From NCBI GenBank assembly GCA_964606325.1, contig CAZSGE010000010.1, forward strand, positions 16,529 to 80,528: DNA of 64,000 nt, given 5' to 3'. A program made the position numbers and the translations under genes. The stretch comes from Berkiella sp964606325. Lineage in GTDB: Bacteria > Pseudomonadota > Gammaproteobacteria > Berkiellales > Berkiellaceae. Positions 54,333 through 63,629 of this stretch are shown here, piece after piece (the stretch's first letter is position 1; every line of letters begins with the position of its first letter). The notes beneath the pieces were generated by a model. It ran no database searches. It had not been told where the DNA came from and was given only the letters and a program-made list of their open reading frames with translations.

Positions 54333-55805
54333 TTAGTTAACGCTTTTGCGGATGAGTTTCCATGCGTTGTCGAATTGATCTAACACTTCTTGTGAAGGTG
54401 TTTTTTCTGTAAGACTACCAATGATAATCCCCAGTGTTCCAAAGAAAAATCCTGGAATGATTTCATAAAGGCTAAATATGCCGCCCAGTGAATTGCACAA
54501 CTTCCAAATCACAACTGTGCAAGCGCCAAGCAAGATCCCCAAAATAGCCCCACGTCTGGTCATTCTTCGCCAGAATAAAGCGCCGATAACAGAGGGGCCA
54601 AAAGAAGCACCTAACCCCGCCCACGCAAAGGCAACTAAATTGATCACTGAGCTTTGCGGATCGTTGGCTAATAGCATGGCAATGATTGCGATGACAATAA
54701 TGCCGATTCTGCCTACCCATACTAACTCTTTTTGGCTGGCTTTTTTACGAAACAATCGATGGTAAATATCTTCAGTCAAGGCACTACTTGAAGCCAACAT
54801 TTGAGAATCAATGGCGCACATAATGGAAGATAAAATAGCAGCAAATAATATGCCTGATAGCCAAGGAGAAAATAGGGTTTGAGAAAACACAATAAAGATG
54901 GATTCGTGATCAATCTGTTGTTCATAAAAATAGGCTATGCCCACAAAACCGGTGAGTACCGCACCAACTAAAGACAAACTCATCCAAGAAAGACAAATTC
55001 TTCTGGCAATGGTGATATCTTTGGTCGTACGAACAGCCATAAACCTCACTAAAATATGTGGCTGTCCAAAATAACCTAATCCCCAAGCCATGAGATTAAT
55101 AAAAAGTAGGCCATTGAACTCATGAAAAGGCAGTAAGCGATGAGGGCCTGCTTGGCTAATAATATCAATCGTTTTGTGCCAACCACCAAATTCATTGGCC
55201 GCCACAAATGGTACGGCAAGCAAACAGACAAACATCAACGTGCCTTGGAAAAAATCTGTCCAGCTCACGGCGAGAAAACCGCCAATAAAGGTATAAGCCA
55301 CAATAATCGCGGAGCCCAATAGCAAGGCTTGCTCATATGAAATGTCGAACCTTTGTAGCAACATGGCGCCCCCCACAAGCCCTGAGGCTGTGTAGAAAGC
55401 AAAGAATACCAGTGTGACCAATGCCAACATCACACGAATAATGCCGGATCTATCGAAAAATCGATTATCTAAAAACGAAGGTAGCGTGAGTGAGTCGTTG
55501 GCGAGCTCAGAAAAAACTCGCAAGGGTTTAGCGATAAGGCGCCAACTTAAAAAGGCACCCAGTGTAAGTCCAATAGGTAACCATATTTGATTTAAACCAT
55601 ACAAAAAGATGGCACCAGGCAACCCCAGCAAAAGCCAGGCGCTCATATCAGATGCGCCAGCACTGAGTGCCGCCACGGGCCCACCCAATTGTCTGCCGCC
55701 TAATACAAAGTCTGAAAGATTTCTTGTAATTCTATAAGCAACAATCGCAATGGCCACGACAACAGCTAAATAGCAGATAAAAGCAAACAAGGTGATATTG
55801 TTCAT
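54333..55805 (-). CDS. putP: Sodium/proline symporter
   Basis: 490 aa, about 13 transmembrane segments, of the solute:sodium symporter family. Features: FVLGGRQLGGPVAALSAGASDMSAWLLLGLPG, the PutP-type Na+ and substrate site region, then GLGYFGQPHILVRFMA. It imports proline with Na+. Directly upstream of putA on the same strand, it forms a proline-utilisation operon. Proline as carbon or nitrogen source suits an intracellular lifestyle. Confidence 0.96.
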   Translation of the reverse strand: MNNITLFAFICYLAVVVAIAIVAYRITRNLSDFVLGGRQLGGPVAALSAGASDMSAWLLLGLPGAIFLYGLNQIWLPIGLTLGAFLSWRLIAKPLRVFSELANDSLTLPSFLDNRFFDRSGIIRVMLALVTLVFFAFYTASGLVGGAMLLQRFDISYEQALLLGSAIIVAYTFIGGFLAVSWTDFFQGTLMFVCLLAVPFVAANEFGGWHKTIDIISQAGPHRLLPFHEFNGLLFINLMAWGLGYFGQPHILVRFMAVRTTKDITIARRICLSWMSLSLVGAVLTGFVGIAYFYEQQIDHESIFIVFSQTLFSPWLSGILFAAILSSIMCAIDSQMLASSSALTEDIYHRLFRKKASQKELVWVGRIGIIVIAIIAMLLANDPQSSVINLVAFAWAGLGASFGPSVIGALFWRRMTRRGAILGILLGACTVVIWKLCNSLGGIFSLYEIIPGFFFGTLGIIIGSLTEKTPSQEVLDQFDNAWKLIRKSVN

Positions 55806-55926
55806 AGCTTAACTTTATGTTTTTGTTGCATTTTTAAATTTAGGTGGCATTATGACACCGAGAAACGAGACCATTATAGGGAATATGAAGCCTTCTAGCT
55901 AGGTATAAAAAATTCCTAAAGAGAAG

Positions 55927-55956
55927 TTACCTTGATAATGTGTCGTCGGTTATAAT
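55927..55956 (+). promoter_or_regulatory. Possible sigma-70 promoter upstream of the VanZ-like gene
   Basis: A perfect TATAAT (55951-55956) with TTACCT 18 bp upstream as a poor -35 box. It points toward the VanZ-like gene, about 100 bases before its start. The 253-bp gap to the divergent putP otherwise shows only a small GCGC hairpin after the -10. Confidence 0.4.
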
Positions 55957-56058
55957 CTGTGTTGCGCAGCTTATGCGCGTGATAAAAAATAATAATGAGT
56001 TGTCATTCTATCTACTTAGACATTAGAATGCACCGCAATTTGTGTAGATTCACCATTT

Positions 56059-56928
56059 ATGAATAAACCAACCTCCTATTTGATAGCGTTACTCTTGGCG
56101 TATTCCGTCTTTTTATTCTATGGGGCGCTGTACCCCTTTAACGATTGGTGTTTTCCTAAGGCACCCGTTGTTAGCATCGTCTTGTTCGGATGGTTTGAGC
56201 ATATTTTCTTGTTTGATATCGTGCAGAACTTATTGCTGTTCTTACCTTTTGGTATGTTCGCTAGCGGATACTTAATTTTACATCAAAAGAAATTAACAAA
56301 AGTTTTAATGCTGGTTACCATTGCTTCGTTTTGTACCAGTTTTTTTATCGAATCAGTTCAAACCTATAACCCGGCACGGATCCCATCTTTACTTGATGTG
56401 GCTTTAAATACCATCAGCGGCTTTTTGGGGGCTGTATTAGCCATCCCGCTTATGCCTTTTTATCCCAAAGTAATACGGTTTGTTAAATCTTCGATTGTGC
56501 TGGGAGATAAAGACAATTTATGGCCCTTGTTAGGAATCGCCGTGTGGCTTGGCTGGGGCGCTTATCAACTGTTTCCTTTCATTCCCACGTTGCATCCAAA
56601 ACAAGTGGTGGAAACGTTTATGCCTATCATTTTGTTTTTTAAACGTGAAATACCTTTTTACCCTGTGCGTTACTGTCATTATGCTTTACAGGCCATGATG
56701 TTGTATTTCTCAGGCAAGCTGTTTATTACGCCTTCACGTTTTATGCCTTTATTACTTAGTTTTATTTCTTTTATTTTAATCTGCAAAATAGCGGCAATAG
56801 GAAGATTTCTTTCTATTGAAATGCTAACCGGCATATTTAGTGCTGTGCTTGTATTAGCGATTGGGCATCGACTGGTGAATGGCGTTGCGGTGAATAACCA
56901 AGAAATGAATGAAGCGGTGAGATCTTAG
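56059..56928 (+). CDS. VanZ-like membrane protein
   Basis: 289 aa, about seven hydrophobic segments. The VanZ-family core is visible: DIVQNLLLFLPFGMFASGYL, then SFFIESVQTYNPARIPSLLDV and ALNTISGFLGAVL. VanZ relatives are membrane proteins of uncertain role, some linked to glycopeptide resistance; here no other resistance gene is present. The C-terminal half is less conserved. No strong Shine-Dalgarno is seen. Convergent with lpd, with a palindromic repeat between them. Confidence 0.82.
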   Translation: MNKPTSYLIALLLAYSVFLFYGALYPFNDWCFPKAPVVSIVLFGWFEHIFLFDIVQNLLLFLPFGMFASGYLILHQKKLTKVLMLVTIASFCTSFFIESVQTYNPARIPSLLDVALNTISGFLGAVLAIPLMPFYPKVIRFVKSSIVLGDKDNLWPLLGIAVWLGWGAYQLFPFIPTLHPKQVVETFMPIILFFKREIPFYPVRYCHYALQAMMLYFSGKLFITPSRFMPLLLSFISFILICKIAAIGRFLSIEMLTGIFSAVLVLAIGHRLVNGVAVNNQEMNEAVRS

Positions 56929-56938
56929 GGATACAAGA

Positions 56939-56964
56939 GGGCGGACACGGGGTCCGCCCCTACA
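56939..56964. repeat. Palindrome between vanZ-like gene and lpd; likely shared terminator
   Basis: GGGCGGAC (56939-56946) and GTCCGCCC (56952-56959) form a GC-rich stem with a five-base loop, followed by CTACA as in the copies at 4886 and 29923. It lies between two convergent stops and may act as terminator in both directions, though without T tracts. Confidence 0.6.
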
Positions 56965-56984
56965 TGTTGGACATAAGAATTTAT

Positions 56985-58397
56985 TTATTTCTTCTTATTT
57001 AACATATCCGTCGCAGTACCCTCAAACATCTCTGAAGCAATCATAATCGATTCCGACAGTGTAGGATGTGGATGAATGGTTAGCGCCAGATCTTCTGCCA
57101 CACAACCCATCTCAATTGCTAAGCTCAATTCGCCAATTAAATCACCAGCGTGTGGCCCAACAATACCAGCACCTAATAAGCGGTGTGTGCTTTTGTCGAA
57201 AATCAGTTTAGTAATACCCTCTTCTCGACCAAGACCTAATGAACGACCGCTAGCAAGCCAAGGGAAAACGCCTTTATCGTAATCTAAGCCTTGTGCTTTA
57301 GCCTGTTCTTCAGTCACACCAACCCACGCCACTTCTGGATCGGTATACGCGATGTTACCAATGCACTTGGGTTCAAAGAAATGCTTCTTGCCAGCTATCA
57401 CTTCTGCAGCCACGCGCCCTTCTGGCGTCGCTTTATGCGCTAACATGGGGTTGCCGACGATATCGCCGATAGCAAAAATGTGTGGCACATTTGTGCGTTG
57501 TTGCTTGTCTACGGGAATAAAGCCGCGTTCGTCTACTTTAACACCCGCTTTCTCAGCATCAATCTTTTTGCCGTTAGGTGTGCGCCCGACCGCCACTAAC
57601 ACTTTGTCATAACGTTGTGGGCCATTAGGAGCTTCTTTACCTTCAAAGGTAACATAGATGCCGTCCTTTTTAGCCTCGGCGCCTGTCACTTTAGTGCCCA
57701 GCATAATGCTTTCGTATTTAGGTTTTACAAATTTATATAACGGGGTTGCGATATCTCTATCTACACCAGGTAAAATAAAATCGGTTAATTCTACCACGTT
57801 CACTGACGATCCCAGTGCTTGATACACTGTAGCCATTTCCATACCGATAATACCACCGCCAATCACCAATAAGCGTTTTGGTATATCAGGCATTTCTAAT
57901 GCGCCTGTTGAATCAATAATCCGTGGATCATCAGGCATAAAAGGTAATTTAATGGGCGTGGAGCCTGCTGCAATGATGATATTATCAAAGGTGATGGTGC
58001 AGGGATTTTCGCCTGTGACTTGCAAGGTGTTGGGTGAGGTAAATTTGCCGGTCCCTTGCACCACTTGCACTTTACGAAACTTGGCCATTTGCTTAATGCC
58101 GCCGGTTAAACGTTTAACCACGCTATCTTTAAAACCACGAACCTTATCTAAATTAATTTTAGGCTCGCCAAAATCGACACCATGTTTTGCCATTTCTTTA
58201 GCATCATTGATCATCGCAGCAGTATGAAGCACGGCTTTAGATGGGATACACCCTACATTTAAGCACACACCACCTAATTCAGCATAACGCTCAACCAATA
58301 CCACACCTTCGCCTAATAAATCTGCTGCACGAAAAGCGGCAGAATAGCCCCCTGGACCACTACCTAAAACAACAACTTTCGCTTTTATATCTGCCAT
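56985..58397 (-). CDS. lpdA: Dihydrolipoyl dehydrogenase (PDH E3)
   Basis: 470 aa flavoprotein that reoxidises dihydrolipoamide with NAD+. FAD motif VVLGSGPGGYSAAFRAADL, redox disulfide GGVCLNVGCIPSKA, NAD motif VIGGGIIGMEMATVYQALG and C-terminal HPHPTLSE with the active-site His. AAGGTG precedes the ATG. It is the last gene of aceE-aceF-lpd, with nine bases between it and aceF. It also could serve the 2-oxoglutarate dehydrogenase complex. Confidence 0.98.
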   Translation of the reverse strand: MADIKAKVVVLGSGPGGYSAAFRAADLLGEGVVLVERYAELGGVCLNVGCIPSKAVLHTAAMINDAKEMAKHGVDFGEPKINLDKVRGFKDSVVKRLTGGIKQMAKFRKVQVVQGTGKFTSPNTLQVTGENPCTITFDNIIIAAGSTPIKLPFMPDDPRIIDSTGALEMPDIPKRLLVIGGGIIGMEMATVYQALGSSVNVVELTDFILPGVDRDIATPLYKFVKPKYESIMLGTKVTGAEAKKDGIYVTFEGKEAPNGPQRYDKVLVAVGRTPNGKKIDAEKAGVKVDERGFIPVDKQQRTNVPHIFAIGDIVGNPMLAHKATPEGRVAAEVIAGKKHFFEPKCIGNIAYTDPEVAWVGVTEEQAKAQGLDYDKGVFPWLASGRSLGLGREEGITKLIFDKSTHRLLGAGIVGPHAGDLIGELSLAIEMGCVAEDLALTIHPHPTLSESIMIASEMFEGTATDMLNKKK

Positions 58398-58406
58398 TTT
58401 TTCACC

Positions 58407-60023
58407 TTACAATAATAGTTTTCGAATATCTTGCAGTTGCGCAGCAATATGAGCTGCAAATTTTGCCCCTTCCACACCATCGATAACGCGATGATCATAG
58501 GATAGGCTCAAGGGAAGAATTTTACGCGGAACAAATTGCTCATTGATGTACACGGGTTTTATTTGCACTTTGGACACGCCTAAAATAGCCAGATCAGGTG
58601 CATTGATGATAGGCGTAAACGCCGTGCCACCGATGCTGCCTAAGCTAGAAATCGTAAAACTGCTTCCTTGCATTTGCTCTGCTTTGATTTTCCCTTCTTT
58701 TGCTAAAACGCCAAGATCGCCTAACTCTTTTGCTATCTCGTATAAACTTTTCTTATCCGCATTTTTGATCACAGGTACCATTAATCCACTTGGGGTATCT
58801 ACTGCCACCCCAATATGAATATAATTTTTAAACACCACATCTGTGCCATTCGCGGCTAGTGATGCATTAAATTGCGGATAGGTTTTGAGTGCTGAAACAC
58901 AGGCCATGATAATAAAGGGCAACGGGGTAAGTTTAGTGCCCTGCTCTTTGGCGGCAGCCTGATTTTCTTGGCGAAATATTTCCAAATCAGTCACATCGGC
59001 TTCATCAAATTGTGTGACATGGGGAATAGTAACCCAATTGCGCGTTAAATTTTTGGCCGTCCATTTTTTAATTCGGCTCAACGGTTTAACTTCAATTTCA
59101 CCAAATTGACTAAAATCAATCTCGGGTGCTTTTTCTATACCAAAACCCGTACCTGATTGTAAATTTTGCATCACCGATTTTACAAAGGCATGAACATCAA
59201 CGATGGTTATTCGATTGCCAAAACCTGTGCCTTTCACTTGCGCCAGATCAACACCAAGCTCTCTTGCTAAGCGCCTTGTAGCAGGCCCTGCGTGCACACC
59301 TGAAAAATCGTGCATTACCATTGAGCCTACCGCTTGTGAAAGCGCAGGTCTTGCAATCGGTGCCGCTTTTGCAGGAGCTACAGCAGGTGTGGTTGCCGAT
59401 TGTGTGGTAACAGGTGTTACAGCAACCGTAGCTGGTTCAATCATGGCCTTCATGATGGCAATAGGTGTTCCTTGGGAAACTTTATCGCCCACTTTCACCA
59501 ACACTTTTTCAATTTTGCCTTTGTGTGGCGAAGGAATATCCATGCTCGCTTTTTCGCTTTCCAGCGTAATCAGCGTATCTTCAGCTTTGACATCCATTCC
59601 CTCTTTGATGGGCACTTCAATCACTTCTACTTCTTTAGCACCACCTGTATCTGGAACGTTAATGGTCACCGTTTCTTCTTTTGCAACAGCAGGTGCCATA
59701 GGTGCTTGGGATTTAGGCGCATCGTTTGCTGGTTCAACTTGTGGTTGCACAGCTTTTGTAGGCTCAGCAATTGATTGCGTTTCTTGTACTTCAATCAGCG
59801 CAATGAGCGAATCCTTGGATACTTTATCGCCCAATTTCACTTTCATTTCTTTAACAGTGCCTGAAAACGGGGATGGCACATCCATGGAGGCTTTTTCAGT
59901 CTCCAAGGTGATAAGTGAATCTTCGGCTTTGACAACGTCACCGGGCTTCACTGCTACTTCAATGATTTCTACATTGGCATAATTGCCAATATCAGGAACC
60001 GTTACTTCTTTAATTGTCGCCAA
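58407..60023 (-). CDS. aceF: Dihydrolipoamide acetyltransferase (PDH E2)
   Basis: 538 aa. Two N-terminal lipoyl domains (1-75 and about 115-195) with lipoylated Lys in ETEKASMDVPSP and ESEKASMDIPSP, separated by an Ala/Pro linker; an E3-binding domain (ATRRLARELGVDLAQVKGTG, about 250-285); and a catalytic core ending in SYDHRVIDGVEGAKF with catalytic His. TTG is the likely start, eight bases after GGAG; no in-frame ATG fits. It forms the core of the pyruvate dehydrogenase complex. Confidence 0.97.
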   Translation of the reverse strand: MATIKEVTVPDIGNYANVEIIEVAVKPGDVVKAEDSLITLETEKASMDVPSPFSGTVKEMKVKLGDKVSKDSLIALIEVQETQSIAEPTKAVQPQVEPANDAPKSQAPMAPAVAKEETVTINVPDTGGAKEVEVIEVPIKEGMDVKAEDTLITLESEKASMDIPSPHKGKIEKVLVKVGDKVSQGTPIAIMKAMIEPATVAVTPVTTQSATTPAVAPAKAAPIARPALSQAVGSMVMHDFSGVHAGPATRRLARELGVDLAQVKGTGFGNRITIVDVHAFVKSVMQNLQSGTGFGIEKAPEIDFSQFGEIEVKPLSRIKKWTAKNLTRNWVTIPHVTQFDEADVTDLEIFRQENQAAAKEQGTKLTPLPFIIMACVSALKTYPQFNASLAANGTDVVFKNYIHIGVAVDTPSGLMVPVIKNADKKSLYEIAKELGDLGVLAKEGKIKAEQMQGSSFTISSLGSIGGTAFTPIINAPDLAILGVSKVQIKPVYINEQFVPRKILPLSLSYDHRVIDGVEGAKFAAHIAAQLQDIRKLLL

Positions 60024-60044
60024 AACATGACTCCATTGTATTCA

Positions 60045-62708
60045 TTAGAGGACCACAGGGGACGCTTTTTGTGAATCAATCTTAAATTTCTCAAGTGCCG
60101 CTTTTGCAACATCGGCTTTTAAAGCACCCTCATCAACGAGTGTCTTAATTGCAGTATAGGCAATATAGAATCTATCGACTTCAAAATGATGGCGCAGCGT
60201 TTCGCGTGTGTCGCTTCGGCCAAAACCATCCGTGCCAAGACAGCGATAATGCCTATCAATAAATGGCGTTAATTGATCAGCAAACAATTTCATGTAATCG
60301 GTTGCAGCAATAATTGGCCCCTTGGTGGACTCCAAAATGGTTTGAATATAACTCTTTTTCTTACTTTCAGTTGGATGCAGTAAATTCCAACGATCAACCT
60401 CAAGCGCTTCGCGTCTTAATTCGTTAAAGCTGGTTACGCTCCATACATCTGCACTGATATTGAATTCTTTAAGCAATTCAACAGCAGCAATAACCTCACG
60501 CAAGATAGTGCCACAGCCCATCAATTGCACATGTAAGTTATTTTCTTTTTGCGCTTTAGAAAAGAGATACATCCCTTTAATAATGCCATCTATGGCATTT
60601 TCTGGCATCGCAGGTTGTGTGTAATTTTCATTCATCAGCGTTATATAAAAATACACATCTTCATTCTTGCCAATCATGCGCTCTAAACCATGCTGGATGA
60701 TAACCGCTAATTCATAAGAAAAAGTGGGATCATAGCTGACGCAGTTGGGTATAGTGCCAGAAAGAATATGACTATGGCCGTCTTGATGTTGCAACCCTTC
60801 CCCATTGAGGGTGGTTCTACCTGCCGTGCCACCTAATAAGAAACCTCTGGCACGCGAATCCCCTGCGCCCCAAGCCAAGTCGCCGATACGTTGAAACCCA
60901 AACATAGAGTAATAAATGTAAAACGGAATCATTGTCTGGTTATAGGTGCTATAAGATGTCGCAGCAGCAATCCATGAACAAAACGAACCGGCTTCGTTTA
61001 TACCTTCTTCTAAAATTTGTCCATCTTTAGCTTCTTTATAATACATCACTTGATCAGCATCGACAGGCTTATATTTTTGGCCCTCAGAAGAATAAATACC
61101 GATCTGACGGAACAAGCCTTCCATGCCAAAGGTTCTAGCCTCATCTGGCACAATTGGCACAATGAATTTACCGATTTCTTTGTCTTTTACCAGATGCGTT
61201 AAAATGCGCACAAACGCCATGGTGGTTGAAATTTCTCTGTCGCCAGAGCTTTGTAATTGCGCATCAAAAGCAGACAAAGCAGGCACGGGTAATGGCGCCT
61301 TGGTTGATTGCTTGCGACGTTTAGGTAAAGAGCCGCCTAATTTTTCGCGAGCCTTTTTAATGTATTGTACTTCTGGGCTATTCTCAGCTGGGCGATAAAA
61401 AGAGACTTTATCAACCATTTCATCTGTCACAGGAATATGGAATCTGTCTCTGAAGGCTACCAGCTCTTCCTTGCCAAGTTTTTTGGTGTTATGAGCAATA
61501 TTAAGTGCTTCACCTGCTGTGCCTAGGCCATACCCTTTCACTGTTTTAGCCAAAATAACCGTAGGCTGCCCTGTGTGATTGACTGCGCGATGATAAGCCG
61601 CATAAACCTTTTTAGGATCATGGCCACCGCGGTTGAGGCGCCAAATATCTTCATCAGACATATGAGCGACTAATTGTTTTAATTCAGGGTATGCACCAAA
61701 GAAATGTTCGCGAGTATAAGCGCCACCTTTGGCTTTATAATTTTGATAATCCCCATCCACAGCCTCTTCCATGCGCTTTAATAATAAACCGCTTCTGTCA
61801 GCAGCAAATAATGGATCCCAACCACTACCCCAAATTAATTTAATAACATTCCAGTCAGCGCCTAAAAATGCGCCTTCTAATTCCTGAATGATTTTGCCAT
61901 TGCCACGAACGGGGCCATCAAGTCGTTGTAAATTGCAATTGATAACAAAGATAAGGTTATCTAATTTTTCTCTGCCAGCGAGTGACAATCCAGCCAAAGA
62001 TTCAGGCTCATCCATTTCGCCATCACCACAGAAACACCAGACTTTTCTGCCAGTTTTGGGAATAAGACCTCTGTCTTCCATATACTTCATAAAGCGTGCT
62101 TGATAAACAGCTTGTAAAGGACCCAATCCCATCGATACCGTAGGGAACTGCCAATATTCTGGCATTAACCAAGGATGTGGATAACTGGATAAACCTTTGT
62201 GATTTACTTCTCGGCGAAAGTTAATTAATTGTTCTTCTGAGATATCGCCTTGTAAAAAACTGCGAGAATAAATACCTGGAGCCGTGTGACCTTGAATATA
62301 AATTAAATCGCCACCGCTTTCGCTATCTAAACCACGCCAAAAATGGCTAAAGCCGACATCATACAAAGTGGCTGATGAGGCAAAGGTACCAATATGACCA
62401 CCTAATGAGCTATCCACATGTTGTGCTCGAACAACCATGGCCATAGCATTCCATCGAATGAGTGCCCGAATGCGTTGCTCCATTTCAGGATCGCCAGGCA
62501 TAGCAGGCTCTTCCTGCGGGCTAATGGTATTACAATATCGAGTATTACGTTGAAAAGAACGGATCCCAGTTTCCCTCGCTTTATAGGCAAGGCTATCAAT
62601 CAGAAATTTTGCGCGCTCAGGGCCTTGGTTTTGAATAACGGAACCTAGGGCTTGTAGCCACTCACGTGTTTCTTCAGGATCCATATCCGCCATTGCGGGA
62701 TCAAACAT
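60045..62708 (-). CDS. aceE: Pyruvate dehydrogenase E1 component
   Basis: 887 aa homodimeric E1, decarboxylates pyruvate with thiamine diphosphate and acetylates E2. Starts near DPEETREWLQALGSVI, the family N-terminus. The ThDP motif is WCFCGDGEMDEPESLAGL to NCNLQRLDGPVRGNG; GGHIGTFASSATLYDVGFSHF binds the cofactor. ATG at 62708 is chosen, eight bases after AGGA; a GTG one codon earlier is possible. First gene of the PDH operon, 59 bp after ampD on the same strand. Confidence 0.98.
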   Translation of the reverse strand: MFDPAMADMDPEETREWLQALGSVIQNQGPERAKFLIDSLAYKARETGIRSFQRNTRYCNTISPQEEPAMPGDPEMEQRIRALIRWNAMAMVVRAQHVDSSLGGHIGTFASSATLYDVGFSHFWRGLDSESGGDLIYIQGHTAPGIYSRSFLQGDISEEQLINFRREVNHKGLSSYPHPWLMPEYWQFPTVSMGLGPLQAVYQARFMKYMEDRGLIPKTGRKVWCFCGDGEMDEPESLAGLSLAGREKLDNLIFVINCNLQRLDGPVRGNGKIIQELEGAFLGADWNVIKLIWGSGWDPLFAADRSGLLLKRMEEAVDGDYQNYKAKGGAYTREHFFGAYPELKQLVAHMSDEDIWRLNRGGHDPKKVYAAYHRAVNHTGQPTVILAKTVKGYGLGTAGEALNIAHNTKKLGKEELVAFRDRFHIPVTDEMVDKVSFYRPAENSPEVQYIKKAREKLGGSLPKRRKQSTKAPLPVPALSAFDAQLQSSGDREISTTMAFVRILTHLVKDKEIGKFIVPIVPDEARTFGMEGLFRQIGIYSSEGQKYKPVDADQVMYYKEAKDGQILEEGINEAGSFCSWIAAATSYSTYNQTMIPFYIYYSMFGFQRIGDLAWGAGDSRARGFLLGGTAGRTTLNGEGLQHQDGHSHILSGTIPNCVSYDPTFSYELAVIIQHGLERMIGKNEDVYFYITLMNENYTQPAMPENAIDGIIKGMYLFSKAQKENNLHVQLMGCGTILREVIAAVELLKEFNISADVWSVTSFNELRREALEVDRWNLLHPTESKKKSYIQTILESTKGPIIAATDYMKLFADQLTPFIDRHYRCLGTDGFGRSDTRETLRHHFEVDRFYIAYTAIKTLVDEGALKADVAKAALEKFKIDSQKASPVVL

Positions 62709-62770
62709 CACCCTATTCCTTCTTTATTGTATTGCGTAACACAAAATTATATCACGATAAATTCGAATGA

Positions 62771-63334
62771 CTACGCCGTCACAAGCTTTAGAACTAACTT
62801 CTTATAATGATCCCAGTCAAATGAGGGGCCAGGATCGGTTTTTCGCATTGGCGCAATGTCACTATGGCCAACAATGTTTTGAAGTGTGATTTTGGGGTAT
62901 TGCTGCATGATAACGCAAGTAACTTGCGCTAACTGTTGGTATTGTACCTGGGTATAAGCATCTGTGTCCGTGCCTTCAAGCTCTATCCCTATTGAAAAAT
63001 TATTACAATTTTCTCGGCCCTGAAAGCTTGAGACGCCAGCGTGCCATGCCCGCTTAGTGAAGGGAACAAATTGCTGAATCTCGCCAGTTCTTCTGATGTA
63101 CAGATGACTTGAGACTTTGACATCCACTAATGATTTAAAATATTCATGATGATTGGTATCTAACTTATTAAGAAAAAGATCTTTGACATAATTCCCAGCA
63201 AAACTACCCGGTGGCAAACTGATATTGTGGATAACCAACAAATCCAAGCTCTGATTGGCTGGGCGTTCATCAAAATTAGGCGAGGGATAATATATCGCAG
63301 CGCTTAAAATTCCCTTAGCAGCATCTATTTTCAT
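62771..63334 (-). CDS. ampD: 1,6-anhydro-N-acetylmuramoyl-L-alanine amidase
   Basis: 187 aa cytosolic zinc amidase (amidase_2 family) that cleaves the stem peptide from anhydromuramyl peptides imported by AmpG (gene at 4954-6243). N-terminal FDERPANQSLDLLVIHNISLPPG contains the first His ligand. WHAGVSSFQGRENCNNFSIGIELEG has the catalytic region, and VGHSDIAPMRKTDPGPSFDW carries the second His and the Asp ligand. No signal peptide, as expected for AmpD rather than AmiD. Confidence 0.95.
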   Translation of the reverse strand: MKIDAAKGILSAAIYYPSPNFDERPANQSLDLLVIHNISLPPGSFAGNYVKDLFLNKLDTNHHEYFKSLVDVKVSSHLYIRRTGEIQQFVPFTKRAWHAGVSSFQGRENCNNFSIGIELEGTDTDAYTQVQYQQLAQVTCVIMQQYPKITLQNIVGHSDIAPMRKTDPGPSFDWDHYKKLVLKLVTA

Positions 63335-63629
63335 TATATATTCAGTTTATTAACAAATTAAATGAAGACTATTTCAGTTGTCAGGCTACCCCAAGCGGGA
63401 TATGAGATCAATCAAGCACTTTTATTAGATAGATAGAGCATCCGATCCGAGGCAATTTAACAGCAAGTCGTGATGCCCCAACATGAGTGCAGTTACAACT
63501 AATATTCCCTCCTTCATTATGGAAATCGTCTTAAAAAAGCAGTCTTAAAATTAAGCACTCAAAATAGTATTGAACTTATTTAAAAAGCCTCACATCTAAC
63601 TTTAAAAGTGAGGTTTTACAGGTACTACA
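63335..63629. other. 295-bp intergenic region with hairpin and short open frames
   Basis: Between ampD (minus) and the 63630 gene (plus). On the minus strand an ATG at 63517 opens 30 codons (to 63425), starting MKEGILVVTALMLGHHDLLL. A second frame just downstream (about 63405 to 63355) is also open, which suggests remnant or structured repeat DNA rather than a gene. CCTCAC (63588-63593) and GTGAGG (63608-63613) followed by TTTT form a plus-strand terminator-like hairpin immediately before the next gene. Confidence 0.45.

Noticed and set aside
59203..59982. Long open frame (259 codons) on the plus strand
   Set aside because: Antisense to the lipoyl-domain part of aceF; its Ala/Ser/Thr/Val repeats mirror the Ala/Pro and Glu-rich codons of that gene, and it has no ribosome site.
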